A stretch of DNA of 64,000 bases from Actomonas aquatica (GTDB taxonomy: Bacteria > Verrucomicrobiota > Verrucomicrobiia > Opitutales > Opitutaceae), in the NCBI RefSeq assembly GCF_019679435.2, contig NZ_CP139781.1:558001-622000 (forward strand), read 5' to 3'. The notes under the pieces were generated by a model, which ran no database searches, was not told the DNA's origin, and saw only the letters and a program-made list of their open reading frames with translations. Shown one piece after another: positions 17,194 to 27,504 of the stretch; the stretch's first letter is position 1, and each line of letters begins with the position of its first letter. The position numbers and the translations under genes were made by a program.

Positions 17194-18279
17194 ATGACAC
17201 CCCATACCGAGATCTTCAACGACCTGCTCAAACTTGCGGTGGACAGCGGCGTCAGCGACGTCGTGATTAAGTCCAATAAACCGGGTTACGTCCGGATCGC
17301 CGGAAAACTCAAGTCCGTCGACATGGATCCCATCACCGGCGAGGAGGTAAAGGCCTTCGTCGAAGAGCATGTGCCGCGCGTATTTCGGCAGGCTTGGGAG
17401 GACAACAACCAGGTCGACTTCGCTTACGCGGCGGAGGACGTGGGTCGTTTCCGCGTGAACGCCTTCCACCAGCGCGGCACGCCGAGCATCGTTTTTCGTC
17501 ACATCAAGAGCCGCGTGCCGGAGTTTGAGGAACTGAGCCTCAACGGCGAACCACTGCTGAACCTCGCCAAAGCCAAGGACGGCATCCTGCTCATTTGCGG
17601 CGCCACCGGTTCCGGTAAGAGCTCCACCATGGCGGCCATGCTCAACTGGATTAATCGCCACCTCGATCGCCACATCGTCACGATCGAAGACCCGATCGAA
17701 TACACCTTCATCGACGACAAATCAGTGTTCCAGCAACGCGAGATCGGCACCGATGTGCCCAGCTTCGATTTGGCGATCAAAGCCGTCCTGCGTCAGAATC
17801 CCGACATCATCCTCATCGGTGAGATGCGCGACCGGGAGACCTTCGAGACGGCCATCTCCGCCGCCGAAACCGGTCACTTGGTGTTCTCTACGATGCACGC
17901 GGCTACGGTCGCTCAATCGCTCACGCGCCTCTTCGAGTTTTTCCCGCCCGAGCAGCTCGCCCAAGCCCGCCGCCAGATCGCTGGCTCCTTGCGCGGCTTC
18001 ATCTGCCAGAAACTGATCCCGACCATCGAGGGCGAAGGCCGCGTGCCGGCCAACGAGATCCTCGCCGCCGACGCCACGGTCAAAAACCTCATCCTCGAGG
18101 GGAAGAACGACAAGATTCAGGGCCTGCTCGACGCCGGCACCGACTCGCAAAGCTACTCCTTCAACCGCGACATCATGCGCCTCATCAAAGAGGGCAAGAT
18201 CAGCAAGGCCGACGGAATCCGTTATTCGCCCAATCCGCAGGCACTCGATATGAACCTCAAGGGCATCTTCTTCAACTAA
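17194..18279 (+). CDS. pilT: PilT/PilU-type twitching motility ATPase
   Basis: 361 residues from the ATG at 17194; in-frame ATGs at 17125 and 17146 are alternatives, and the first follows AGGGGGA closely. Walker A GATGSGKSSTMAAM, the Asp box VTIEDPIEY, Walker B DIILIGEMRDRET and the His box GHLVFSTMHAATV are intact. PilT-family hexamers power type IV pilus retraction at the inner membrane. No pilin genes are nearby. A secreted protein of unknown function begins 6 bases after the stop, suggesting co-transcription. PilU is as likely as PilT. Confidence 0.9.
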   Translation: MTPHTEIFNDLLKLAVDSGVSDVVIKSNKPGYVRIAGKLKSVDMDPITGEEVKAFVEEHVPRVFRQAWEDNNQVDFAYAAEDVGRFRVNAFHQRGTPSIVFRHIKSRVPEFEELSLNGEPLLNLAKAKDGILLICGATGSGKSSTMAAMLNWINRHLDRHIVTIEDPIEYTFIDDKSVFQQREIGTDVPSFDLAIKAVLRQNPDIILIGEMRDRETFETAISAAETGHLVFSTMHAATVAQSLTRLFEFFPPEQLAQARRQIAGSLRGFICQKLIPTIEGEGRVPANEILAADATVKNLILEGKNDKIQGLLDAGTDSQSYSFNRDIMRLIKEGKISKADGIRYSPNPQALDMNLKGIFFN

Positions 18280-18285
18280 GTCGCC

Positions 18286-19437
18286 GTGAGGCGCGCCCGT
18301 TCCAGTCGAACCGCCACTGGTGCCGCGCCCTGTCGAGCGGCCCGCCTCGCGCGGGGTTTGGGTTTTGGCCTGCTCGCTACTTGTGCCCTCGCGCAAACCA
18401 CTCCGCCGGCCGACGGCTCCGCCTCCAGTGCCACCGAGCGCAACGTCACGGCGACCGCTCAGGGCTTGGAAAACCTCGAACTCCTGCAAAAAGGCATCGT
18501 GCGCGACGGCGGAGCAGGGGACCTGTCGCCCTCGAGCCTGCTATCCGGATCCAGCCTCGACCAAAAAACGGCGCGCGCGTCGCTGCCTCTCGCCCCGACG
18601 ACCGGCACGACCGACGAGACCACGCGGCTCGAGCTGCAGCGCCAGCAATGGGCGCGCGAAAACTGGTTGATCGACGGCATGCGCCAAACCACTCGCTCCG
18701 CCGATGAGGGCACGCTGCTCGGTGAAGCGCTGGGGCTGCGCCACGGACAGGCCGCGGACACGACCGCTACGGCGGGGGCGCCCGGCACGTCGACCGCGAC
18801 CACCGACGCCGGCTCGACCGATTATTGGTTGGCCATCGCAGTCGAAGCCCAGACCGGCTCGAGCGCATCGGGGCAAAACGAATCGGACGACGAAGCCGAC
18901 GCCAGCGAGGACCGGATCTCCCCGGATGACGCCGAGAACCCGTTGGGCGATTTTTTGGCCGATTGGCTCACCGCCGACAGTCAGCGTCTGATCGATTCGC
19001 GAGACCAAATTTCGCTCAATGCGGAGAACGCGGCGCCGACCTCCGGCTCGCGCTCGGCCGTGCTCGATTTCGGCACGGAGACACTCTCGCGCGACGAGCT
19101 CGGCGGCTTTTTCGCCGGCCGCAACCGCGCCCCAGCTACGGGGCAGGATCGTGGTGGTGCCGCTGTCGCCAACCCCTTCCTCGCCGCGATGGACGCCGAC
19201 GCCGCCTTCCTCGGCGCGGGTGGCCCATTCACCGGATTTGCCCCTGCGCCCGCTCCGGCGGCGACGGACGGGACCAGGACTTTGCAGCCGCTACCGCTGC
19301 CGGGGACGACCGGCGTTCCCGGGGCGGCTACCACCAACGGCACTCCCGACTCCACGGTGGTCCCACCGGCGAAGGAGCCGTGGGTCCCGCCCGCGCGCGA
19401 AGACGAGAAATACTTCCCCCGGCTCAAGCGCTTTTAG
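18286..19437 (+). CDS. Secreted low-complexity protein of unknown function
   Basis: 383 residues from a GTG 6 bases after the PilT-type gene. A signal peptide with an Arg-rich start ends near residue 36 (ATCALAQ). The rest is rich in Ala, Thr, Gly, Asp and Pro, with no domain I recognise. A charged segment RLELQRQQWARENWLIDGM (about 106-124) may be helical, and the C-terminus is PPAREDEKYFPRLKRF. Tight spacing to the ATPase gene suggests a surface or pilus link, but this rests on position only. Low complexity raises the chance of rapid divergence. Confidence 0.6.
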   Translation: MRRARSSRTATGAAPCRAARLARGLGFGLLATCALAQTTPPADGSASSATERNVTATAQGLENLELLQKGIVRDGGAGDLSPSSLLSGSSLDQKTARASLPLAPTTGTTDETTRLELQRQQWARENWLIDGMRQTTRSADEGTLLGEALGLRHGQAADTTATAGAPGTSTATTDAGSTDYWLAIAVEAQTGSSASGQNESDDEADASEDRISPDDAENPLGDFLADWLTADSQRLIDSRDQISLNAENAAPTSGSRSAVLDFGTETLSRDELGGFFAGRNRAPATGQDRGGAAVANPFLAAMDADAAFLGAGGPFTGFAPAPAPAATDGTRTLQPLPLPGTTGVPGAATTNGTPDSTVVPPAKEPWVPPAREDEKYFPRLKRF

Positions 19438-19483
19438 GGCTTGGTTTCATGGGGGGCGACCTCTAGCCCTGATCGTTTACATC

Positions 19484-20389
19484 ATGGCTACAGCACTTCT
19501 TTTTGCCGGACAAGGTGCCCAAAAGGTGGGCATGGGAAAGTCGCTCCACGAGGCGTCCGAAACCGTGCGTGCCCTCTACGCCGAGGCCAACGACGTGCTC
19601 GGTTGGGATCTCGCCAAACTCTCTTTCGAGGGCCCCGACGAGGAGCTCACCCAGACCAAGGTCTGCCAACCCGCGCTCTACGTGCACGGCATGGCCCTGC
19701 ACACGCTGCTGCAGGAGCAGGGTAAACTGGGCGACGTGACCATGGCCCTCGGCCTGAGCCTGGGCGAACTCACCGCCTATTGCGCCGCCGGCGTTTACGA
19801 CTTCGCAACCGGACTGCGCATCGTGGCCGAGCGTGGTCGTCTCATGCAGGAGGCCTGCGAAGCGACCAGCGGTTCCATGGCTGCCATCATCGGCGAAAGC
19901 CGCGAGGCGGTCGCTGAACTTTGCGCCGCCAACGACGTTGAAGCCGCCAACTTCAACGCTCCCGGCCAGATCATCATTTCCGGCGAAAAGACCAAGATCG
20001 CCGCCGCCGTCGAGGCCGGCAAAGCCGCCGGTATGAAGCGCGTCATGCCGCTCAACGTCGCCGGCGCCTACCACAGCCGCCTGATGGAGCCGGCCCGCGA
20101 ACGTTTCGCCGCGTTCCTCGCCGACATCCCGTTCGCCGCGCCGAAACTCACCGTTTTCACCAACACCACCGGCGCCGCCATCAGTGACCCCGCCGCCATC
20201 AAGACCGCCCTCGAAAAGCAGGTCGTGTCGTCCGTCCTCTGGGAAGACTGCGTGCGCGCCGCCGTCGCCGCGGGCGCCGATCCGCTCTGGGAACTCGGTC
20301 CGGGCAAGGTGCTGGCCGGTCTCGCTCGCCGCACCGAGCGCAGCTGGACCGTCCGCAGCTTCGACGAAGCCGCTGACCTCGAGGGCTGA
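19484..20389 (+). CDS. fabD: Malonyl-CoA:ACP transacylase FabD
   Basis: 301 residues from the ATG at 19484. FAGQGAQKVGMG opens the protein. The nucleophile elbow is GLSLGELTAY with Ser in GxSxGE. The catalytic His is in VAGAYHSRLM, and NFNAPGQIIISG follows the family pattern. FabD loads malonyl groups on acyl carrier protein for fatty acid synthesis in the cytoplasm. It follows the low-complexity secreted protein by 46 bases, and lepA follows after 101 bases. No other fab genes are present. Confidence 0.95.
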   Translation: MATALLFAGQGAQKVGMGKSLHEASETVRALYAEANDVLGWDLAKLSFEGPDEELTQTKVCQPALYVHGMALHTLLQEQGKLGDVTMALGLSLGELTAYCAAGVYDFATGLRIVAERGRLMQEACEATSGSMAAIIGESREAVAELCAANDVEAANFNAPGQIIISGEKTKIAAAVEAGKAAGMKRVMPLNVAGAYHSRLMEPARERFAAFLADIPFAAPKLTVFTNTTGAAISDPAAIKTALEKQVVSSVLWEDCVRAAVAAGADPLWELGPGKVLAGLARRTERSWTVRSFDEAADLEG

Positions 20390-20490
20390 TTTTTCGCCCG
20401 CCGGTTCGCCGTTTGCGCCGTTAATCGTATTACTTCACTTTCACTCAGCCGGGACCCGTAATCCCAACCGCCGCCGCCACAGCGCCCTCC

Positions 20491-22284
<1,794 letters not shown>

Positions 22285-22308
22285 GGAACCGTAGGACGTA
22301 TTTTGATG

Positions 22309-22401
22309 ACCACGAAACACCCGAAATACACGAAACCGACCGACAGCTCCTCGGATCCGCTCATTTCTTTATCTTTCGTGTTTTTCGTGTGTTTCGTGGT
22401 T
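22309..22401. repeat. Intergenic inverted repeat with CGAAACAC words
   Basis: The left arm 22309-22335 starts ACCACGAAACAC and ends ACACGAAA. The right arm 22374-22401 is its inverted copy, agreeing at about 25 of 27 positions. It fills most of the lepA-lepB gap and has no coding content. It may fold as a long hairpin in RNA. Confidence 0.6.
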
Positions 22402-22421
22402 AACTCCTAATCCTTCTCATC

Positions 22422-23660
22422 GTGTTTGGTCCTTTCGCCTCCCAAGAACGCAAGATGCGATCCCATGCCACCAACTGGCTGGAGCTCGCGGAAAAGGTGG
22501 AGGACTACCGCAGTGACGTCCTGCCGGCCGCTGATCTGACCGAGCTGCAACACGCGCAGCAGAAGCTGAAAAAGCAGCTCCGCGACAAAGCCGACGCCAG
22601 CGAACTCAAGCTCTCGATCGAGCATCTCGAGGAAGTTCTGCGCAAAACCGGCGGCTCGTTTTACCCCAAAAAGTCGCTGGTCGAATACGTCGAATTCTTC
22701 CTCGTGGCCGCGATCGTGATCCTCGGCATCCGCGCGTATTTTGTGCAGCCGTTCAAGATCCCGACCAACTCGATGTGGCCGAGCTACAACGGCATGACGG
22801 CCGATATTTTCCGGTCGTCCGAGGAAGAGCCGGGCACCGCCATGCAGGGCGTGCGTTTTATATCGCAGCTCGCTAAACCCGTTCGCGTGGATGCACCGGC
22901 GAGTGGCACGGTAAAAATCATCCTGCCACACCGCGAAGTGCAGGGCCGCAAGTGGTTCGTGATTCCGGCCAAATTGCGTGAGGTCGAATTGCGGGTAGGG
23001 AACACGCCGGTCCGATTTACGGTGCCGGCCGACTTCAATATCGACCAGCTGCTCAGCGACGTCTTTTTCCCGGATTTGGATGGCTGGCCGTCGCGGAGCG
23101 ATCCGCGGGTGCATCAGGTCGCCGGACGAGGTTACGTGATCGATACCGATGTGCGGGCCAAAACAGGCGATCGTATCCTGGCCTTCGATATCCTCACCGG
23201 TGACCAGCTCTTCGTGGATCGCATCAGTTATCACTTCGTGAAACCGAGTGTCGGCGATGGTTTTGTTTTCCGCACCAAGTCACTCACGCGGCTGCATGCG
23301 AGAATGCCGCCCGGAACCCCCAAAGACCAATACTACATCAAGCGGCTGGTGGGCGTGCCGGGTGACGAGTTGGAGATCAAAGAGCCCGTGCTGTATCGCA
23401 ACGGCGAGCCAATTGAAGGGGCTGAAGCCTTTGGCAAAAATGCCCGTCGGGAAGACAACTTCCCGGGTTATCGGAATGAGGAGGACATGGAACGCGGTGA
23501 TATCATCCGGGTGCCGGAGGATCATTATTTTGCGCTCGGCGATAATTCCGCGAGCAGCCTGGACGGCCGTTACTGGGGCGCGATTCCCGCCGAGGACGTC
23601 GTCGGTCGTCCGTTGTTCATCTATTATCCATTCACGAGCCACTGGGGCATCGCGCCCTAA
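22422..23660 (+). CDS. lepB: Signal peptidase I
   Basis: 412 residues from a GTG at 22422 (ATG at 22455 is the alternative). After a helical N-terminal region, one transmembrane helix (about 92-108) is followed by the catalytic Ser in PTNSMWPS and, far downstream, the Lys in YYIKRLVGVPGDEL, then GDNSASSLDGRYWG. A long insertion of roughly 150 residues separates Ser from Lys, making this larger than the common 250-320 residue enzymes. It cleaves signal peptides of exported proteins at the outer face of the inner membrane. Confidence 0.92.
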   Translation: MFGPFASQERKMRSHATNWLELAEKVEDYRSDVLPAADLTELQHAQQKLKKQLRDKADASELKLSIEHLEEVLRKTGGSFYPKKSLVEYVEFFLVAAIVILGIRAYFVQPFKIPTNSMWPSYNGMTADIFRSSEEEPGTAMQGVRFISQLAKPVRVDAPASGTVKIILPHREVQGRKWFVIPAKLREVELRVGNTPVRFTVPADFNIDQLLSDVFFPDLDGWPSRSDPRVHQVAGRGYVIDTDVRAKTGDRILAFDILTGDQLFVDRISYHFVKPSVGDGFVFRTKSLTRLHARMPPGTPKDQYYIKRLVGVPGDELEIKEPVLYRNGEPIEGAEAFGKNARREDNFPGYRNEEDMERGDIIRVPEDHYFALGDNSASSLDGRYWGAIPAEDVVGRPLFIYYPFTSHWGIAP

Positions 23661-23687
23661 GGAGCGAACACCCTTAACGGGTTTGGT

Positions 23688-23783
23688 GTAGGGCTCGACC
23701 TCGTGTCGAGCCGGGAACACGCCGGTCGGATACTTGTGGCGGCATCATCCGGTGCGACGGCTCGACGCAAGGTCGAGCCCTAC
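23688..23783. repeat. Pair of inverted REP-like palindromes
   Basis: The left unit 23688-23712 is GTAG then GGCTCGAC, a CTCGT loop and GTCGAGCC. The right unit 23759-23783 is the same in reverse, with loop CTTGC. It lies in the 297-base gap between lepB and the convergent BASS transporter gene; nothing else was seen in the gap. Confidence 0.65.
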
Positions 23784-23957
23784 AAATCAACCCGCCAAAT
23801 TTTCGGCGACCGGGCTCATTTTCGGGAACCTCCCGATTTTCCGCCCCTAACTACGCACAATAAACATTATGTCTAATACGGAAATGGCTGGCTCGGTGAG
23901 GCTTTCGTTTCGGCACGTCCCTTTTTGGGCTCTGGTGCACTGTTGGGTCGTTGGCGG

Positions 23958-25235
23958 TTAGCTGCCCGACCCTGACGGCGGTCGGCGGCGCCACACGTTG
24001 GCCAGCAGCGATCCGGAGATATTCATCCACGGGCTGAATACCGCCGACGCCAACCCGACCGTGGCCAGCTTGCCCATCGCCCCAGCCAAGCCCGACGCCA
24101 TGCCGCCGTTCTGCAGCCCGACTTCGATCGCCACCGTGCGCGCCGATTGCACATCCAGTCCCGCCACCCGGCTCAGTCCATACCCCAGCAGATATCCGGC
24201 CCCATTGTGCAGGATCGCCACCAGCACCAGCGTGGCCCCGACCGCCAACAGCGCATCCCGCCCGGCCGCGGTGGTCACGAGCGTAAAATACACGATGCCG
24301 ATCATCGATAAGCGCGGCATCAGCTGCTCCACCCGCGGCGACAGGCGTGTCAGCGCGTGATAACTGGCGCCAAACGCCACTGCTCCACCAAGAAATCCGA
24401 GGAGCTCCACCGCCAATTGCGCGCCGTCCGCCAGCCCCGTCCGCCAGGATTGCGCCCGCGTCAGGAAAAGAAACACCGCCAACACCCCGCCCAGGACCTG
24501 CGCCCGCGCGACCCGCACCTGCGCCGGCCGTGACGCTCGCTTGAGGAAATCGTGCAACAGCGCCGCCCCGATCGGCACCACGACAATCTTCACGATCTCG
24601 GTCATCATTTTCGCAAAACTCACCTCCACCAACTCCCCGGCTAACAGCTTCATCCACAACGGCGTCATCACCGGGGCCAGCATCGTCGCCACCGCCGTGG
24701 CCGTGACCGACAGCGCCAGATTCGCGCCCGCGAGATAACACATCACGTTCGACGCCAGGCCGCTGGAACAGGCCCCGATCAGGATTACACCGGCAGCGAT
24801 TTCCGGCGGCATGGCGAAGACGCGCGTCAGCGCCCATCCCGTCAGCGGCATGATCAGAAACTGGCACCCGACCGCGACGACCACGCCCCACGGCATCTTC
24901 AGCACGCCGGCGAAATCCCGCAGGCTCATCTGCGTGCCCATGCCAAACATCACCGCCTGCACCACGGCCAGCACCAGCCATTTGTGCCGCAAATCCAGCC
25001 CGCCCCAGCGCTGAAACGCGCCCGGATACAGCATCGCCACCACCACCGCGGCGATGATCCACGCCGTGTATCGATAGGTCGCCAACGTCGGCACCGCGCC
25101 GAGCCCAATCGCCAAGGCAACGGCCACCACCGCCGCCGCCGGCATCCACAGTCTAGGTTGCCCCAGCGCGAGGCCGACACACACCAGCACCAGACCGGCG
25201 GAACCGGCCCACAAACAGCATTTGGGGAACGTCAT
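23958..25235 (-). CDS. BASS-family (bile acid:sodium symporter-like) transporter
   Basis: 425 residues and about 11-12 hydrophobic segments. GTQMSLRDFAGVLKMPWGVVVAVGCQF, LIGACSSGLASNVMCYLAGANLALSVTATA and VGLQNGGMASGLA are the characteristic blocks of the BASS family, including the Na+-site region. It is longer than the usual 310-330 residues because of two extra hydrophobic segments at the N-terminus. Family members import organic anions such as bile acids, pyruvate and pantoate with sodium. As the last gene of the acid-sugar run, it may import a sugar acid; this is inferred from position. It lies 88 bases after the racemase-like gene. Confidence 0.85.
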   Translation of the reverse strand: MTFPKCCLWAGSAGLVLVCVGLALGQPRLWMPAAAVVAVALAIGLGAVPTLATYRYTAWIIAAVVVAMLYPGAFQRWGGLDLRHKWLVLAVVQAVMFGMGTQMSLRDFAGVLKMPWGVVVAVGCQFLIMPLTGWALTRVFAMPPEIAAGVILIGACSSGLASNVMCYLAGANLALSVTATAVATMLAPVMTPLWMKLLAGELVEVSFAKMMTEIVKIVVVPIGAALLHDFLKRASRPAQVRVARAQVLGGVLAVFLFLTRAQSWRTGLADGAQLAVELLGFLGGAVAFGASYHALTRLSPRVEQLMPRLSMIGIVYFTLVTTAAGRDALLAVGATLVLVAILHNGAGYLLGYGLSRVAGLDVQSARTVAIEVGLQNGGMASGLAGAMGKLATVGLASAVFSPWMNISGSLLANVWRRRPPSGSGS

Positions 25236-25272
25236 AGGGTAAGGGGTAACTGATCCAAAAAATCTGCTTCAC

Positions 25273-25311
25273 GGCGGCGCACCGCACGCCGCCCCACCGT
25301 CCGTCGGTGGG
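25273..25311. repeat. Two adjacent hairpins in the BASS/racemase-like gap
   Basis: GGCGGCG (25273-25279) pairs with CGCCGCC (25287-25293), and CCCACCG (25293-25299) pairs with CGGTGGG (25305-25311). They sit inside the minus-strand run and could be another REP-like pair, although the GTAG head is not clear. Confidence 0.4.
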
Positions 25312-25323
25312 CACGCGGCTAAC

Positions 25324-25983
25324 TCAGAGCACGGTGGCGAGGTGCTCCACCGCCAGGCGCGGACTCGCCAGAATCGGCACACGGCGGTCTTCCACTGCCA
25401 GCCCGTCCACCACCCGCGCCATCGAAGCCTGCGCCAACAGGATCACGTCCACCGCGCCTGCGAGTTCCTGCAGCGCCTCCGCCACGATGCGATCGTGAGT
25501 CGATGCATCGCCGTCCATCAGCGCTTCAAACGCGCCCACACACAGGCGCTCGGTCAACTCGATCGTTGCTCCGGCCTGCACCGCGCGTCGCCGCACCAGA
25601 TCGGCCGTTGGCGCCAAGGTCGTGGGCAAGGTCGCGATCACGCCGATCCGTTTGCCGGTGCGCACCGCGAGGTCGGCCATCGGTTGATCGACCCGCAGCA
25701 CCGGCACGCTGACAAACGGCGCCGACGCTTCCACCGCGGGCCCGATCGACGAACACGTCACCAGCACCTGATCCGCCCCACCCGCTTCGGCCGACGTGAT
25801 GTAGGCCCCCACGCGGCGCGTGATGTCGGCCGTCAGCTCGCCCTTTTGCCCGATCGCCCGCACCAGACTGTCGTCGACGATGTTGAAGGTCTCCACCTCC
25901 GGTAGCAGTTCCCGACAGAGCTGCTGAAAAATCGGCACGAGGGTCGCCGAGGTATGGACGAGTGCGAGGGTTTTGCGGGGCAT
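25324..25983 (-). CDS. Asp/Glu/hydantoin racemase-superfamily protein with only one active-site Cys
   Basis: 219 residues from the ATG at 25983. The first catalytic region VLVTCSSIGPAVEA keeps its Cys. At the second region, where family racemases have a GCAGM-like motif, this protein has LLAQASMARV, so the second Cys is replaced by Gln. Two-Cys proton transfer is therefore unlikely. The related arylmalonate decarboxylases work with a single Cys, although theirs is the other one. In this run it may act on a sugar-acid intermediate by epimerisation, decarboxylation or lactone chemistry; the function is open. Confidence 0.7.
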   Translation of the reverse strand: MPRKTLALVHTSATLVPIFQQLCRELLPEVETFNIVDDSLVRAIGQKGELTADITRRVGAYITSAEAGGADQVLVTCSSIGPAVEASAPFVSVPVLRVDQPMADLAVRTGKRIGVIATLPTTLAPTADLVRRRAVQAGATIELTERLCVGAFEALMDGDASTHDRIVAEALQELAGAVDVILLAQASMARVVDGLAVEDRRVPILASPRLAVEHLATVL

Positions 25984-26027
25984 GATGGGATTGATTGAGG
26001 TTAGCGGGTGAATCGTGGCGGCGAAAG

Positions 26028-26105
26028 GTAGGGACGGACCGCTGGGCCGTCCGCCTCCGGCAGGAGGCCCCGCCCACCACGGCGCGCCCAGCGGTCGCGC
26101 CCTAC
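26028..26105. repeat. Pair of inverted REP-like palindromes inside the operon
   Basis: The left unit 26028-26052 is GTAG then GGACGG, loop ACCGCTGGG and CCGTCC. The right unit 26081-26105, read on the minus strand, is GTAG then GGCGCG, the identical loop ACCGCTGGG and CGCGCC. Stems differ but each is self-complementary. It lies in the 222-base gap between the acid-sugar kinase and the racemase-like gene. Confidence 0.7.
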
Positions 26106-26205
26106 CCGCCGCCGCGATTCGGCGGTGGGAACGGGGGCTTCGGGTCTGCATTTCGGAGCCATCGGCGTTCGGGTCATTTCGAGGACGGTTTCGCGAGGGT
26201 TGTTT

Positions 26206-27504
26206 TCAGAGGCAACCGCGGCGCACGGCCGCGAAAAAGTCCGGCGCGCCGACTTGGCCGCCTTTAAAAACCACTTCGAGCGATGGCACCGGCAGCGACG
26301 CACCGCGCGCCGCGCACAAGGGCGCCCCCGGCGCCAACGGCGCCACCATGCGCAGGCTTTCGATGCCCAAGGCGCGGCCGACGTAGCTGGAGGTGTCGCC
26401 GCCCGCGACGAGCAGTCGACGGCCTCCGGTCTCGCGCAGGATTTCACCGGCCACCCAGCCCAGCGTCGGGCCGAGGGTCGCCGCCGGCACTACCGTTTCG
26501 ACGGGACCGAGGCTCGTGCAGATCACCACGGAACGGCCGAGTTGCATCGCTTCGATGGCGCGCCGCTGCACCGTCGCCCAATCGGGTTCCGCCGCATCGA
26601 CGGTGAGAATCTTAAACTCGTTTTCCGCCGCCCACGTGATCTGCCCGGCCGTGACCGGCGAACAGCTCCCGGACACCACCAGCAACGGCGCCACCGATTC
26701 CGGTGTCGGCCATTGCGGCGCAGCGCCCTGCCCGGCCAACGCCACGCTCACGGCCGATGATCCGACCGAAAACCAAGGGCCCGGACCGGCCGATTTCGCC
26801 CGCGCTTCGTCGATCAGGCGCCCGGCCGTCTCCAAGTGCGCTGGCGTGAGTCCATCGAAGAGCACCACGGCCAGCGCCTCGTCGGCCAGCAACTGTTCGA
26901 GCGCCGCCTCCGCGTCGCCATCCAATGCCAACACATCGAGCAGCGCACCGGGCAAGGTCGTCTGTGCCGCGAGGTGCTGCAACAGGTCGGCTTCGTGCAT
27001 CGGCGTCACCGGATGCGCCATCATGGCGGGATGCCTATCGAGACGATGAATCGCGCCCGCGCTGCCGATGCCGAAGCGCGCAAAGAGGTTGCCGAATACC
27101 ACGTAGCGCCCGAGCGCCGGTGCCCCCACCAACAGCGGCACCCAACGCTGCGCAAAGACCTCGCGACCGATTTCGAGCGCGCGGCCAATGCTGCCCACGG
27201 TCGGCGAGGAATCGAAGGTCGAACACACCTTGTAGTGCACGTGCCGCGGACCGAGTTCCCGCAGCGCCGTGAGCGCGGGCCGCAAGACGGCCTCCATTTC
27301 GGCGGACGCCAACGAACGGGTGAGTCCGGCGACGCCGATCGCGTCGAGTGGTTCGTCGAGCGCCGCGAGTTGTTCCGGTGTCGGCGGCTCCAAAAACAAC
27401 GCGGTGCGCAGCCCGGCCCGGGTCAGCGACTCCAACGCGTCGGTCGAGCCGGTGAAGTCATCGCCGAAGAACGCGAGACGCAGGATGTTCGCGGGCGCAC
27501 TCAC
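26206..27504 (-). CDS. Four-carbon acid sugar kinase family protein (DUF1537)
   Basis: 432 residues from a GTG that overlaps the stop of the RuBisCO-like gene. The N-terminal domain starts LRLAFFGDDFTGSTDALES, the family's GDDxTGS motif. VHYKVCSTFDSSPTVGSIGRA follows. The C-terminal nucleotide-binding part has VVSGSCSPVTAGQI and LLVAGGDTSSYVGRALG. Members phosphorylate threonate, erythronate, 2-oxo-tetronates or 3-oxo-isoapionate. The direct overlap with a RuBisCO-like gene is the pairing known for D-apionate catabolism (kinase OiaK with OiaX or OiaT), so a 3-oxo-isoapionate kinase role is the leading guess. Confidence 0.88.
   Translation of the reverse strand: MSAPANILRLAFFGDDFTGSTDALESLTRAGLRTALFLEPPTPEQLAALDEPLDAIGVAGLTRSLASAEMEAVLRPALTALRELGPRHVHYKVCSTFDSSPTVGSIGRALEIGREVFAQRWVPLLVGAPALGRYVVFGNLFARFGIGSAGAIHRLDRHPAMMAHPVTPMHEADLLQHLAAQTTLPGALLDVLALDGDAEAALEQLLADEALAVVLFDGLTPAHLETAGRLIDEARAKSAGPGPWFSVGSSAVSVALAGQGAAPQWPTPESVAPLLVVSGSCSPVTAGQITWAAENEFKILTVDAAEPDWATVQRRAIEAMQLGRSVVICTSLGPVETVVPAATLGPTLGWVAGEILRETGGRRLLVAGGDTSSYVGRALGIESLRMVAPLAPGAPLCAARGASLPVPSLEVVFKGGQVGAPDFFAAVRRGCL

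Noticed and set aside
23851..25149. Second minus-strand open frame overlapping the BASS gene
   Set aside because: Gly/Arg/Ala-rich shadow in another frame without membrane segments; the BASS frame has clear family blocks.
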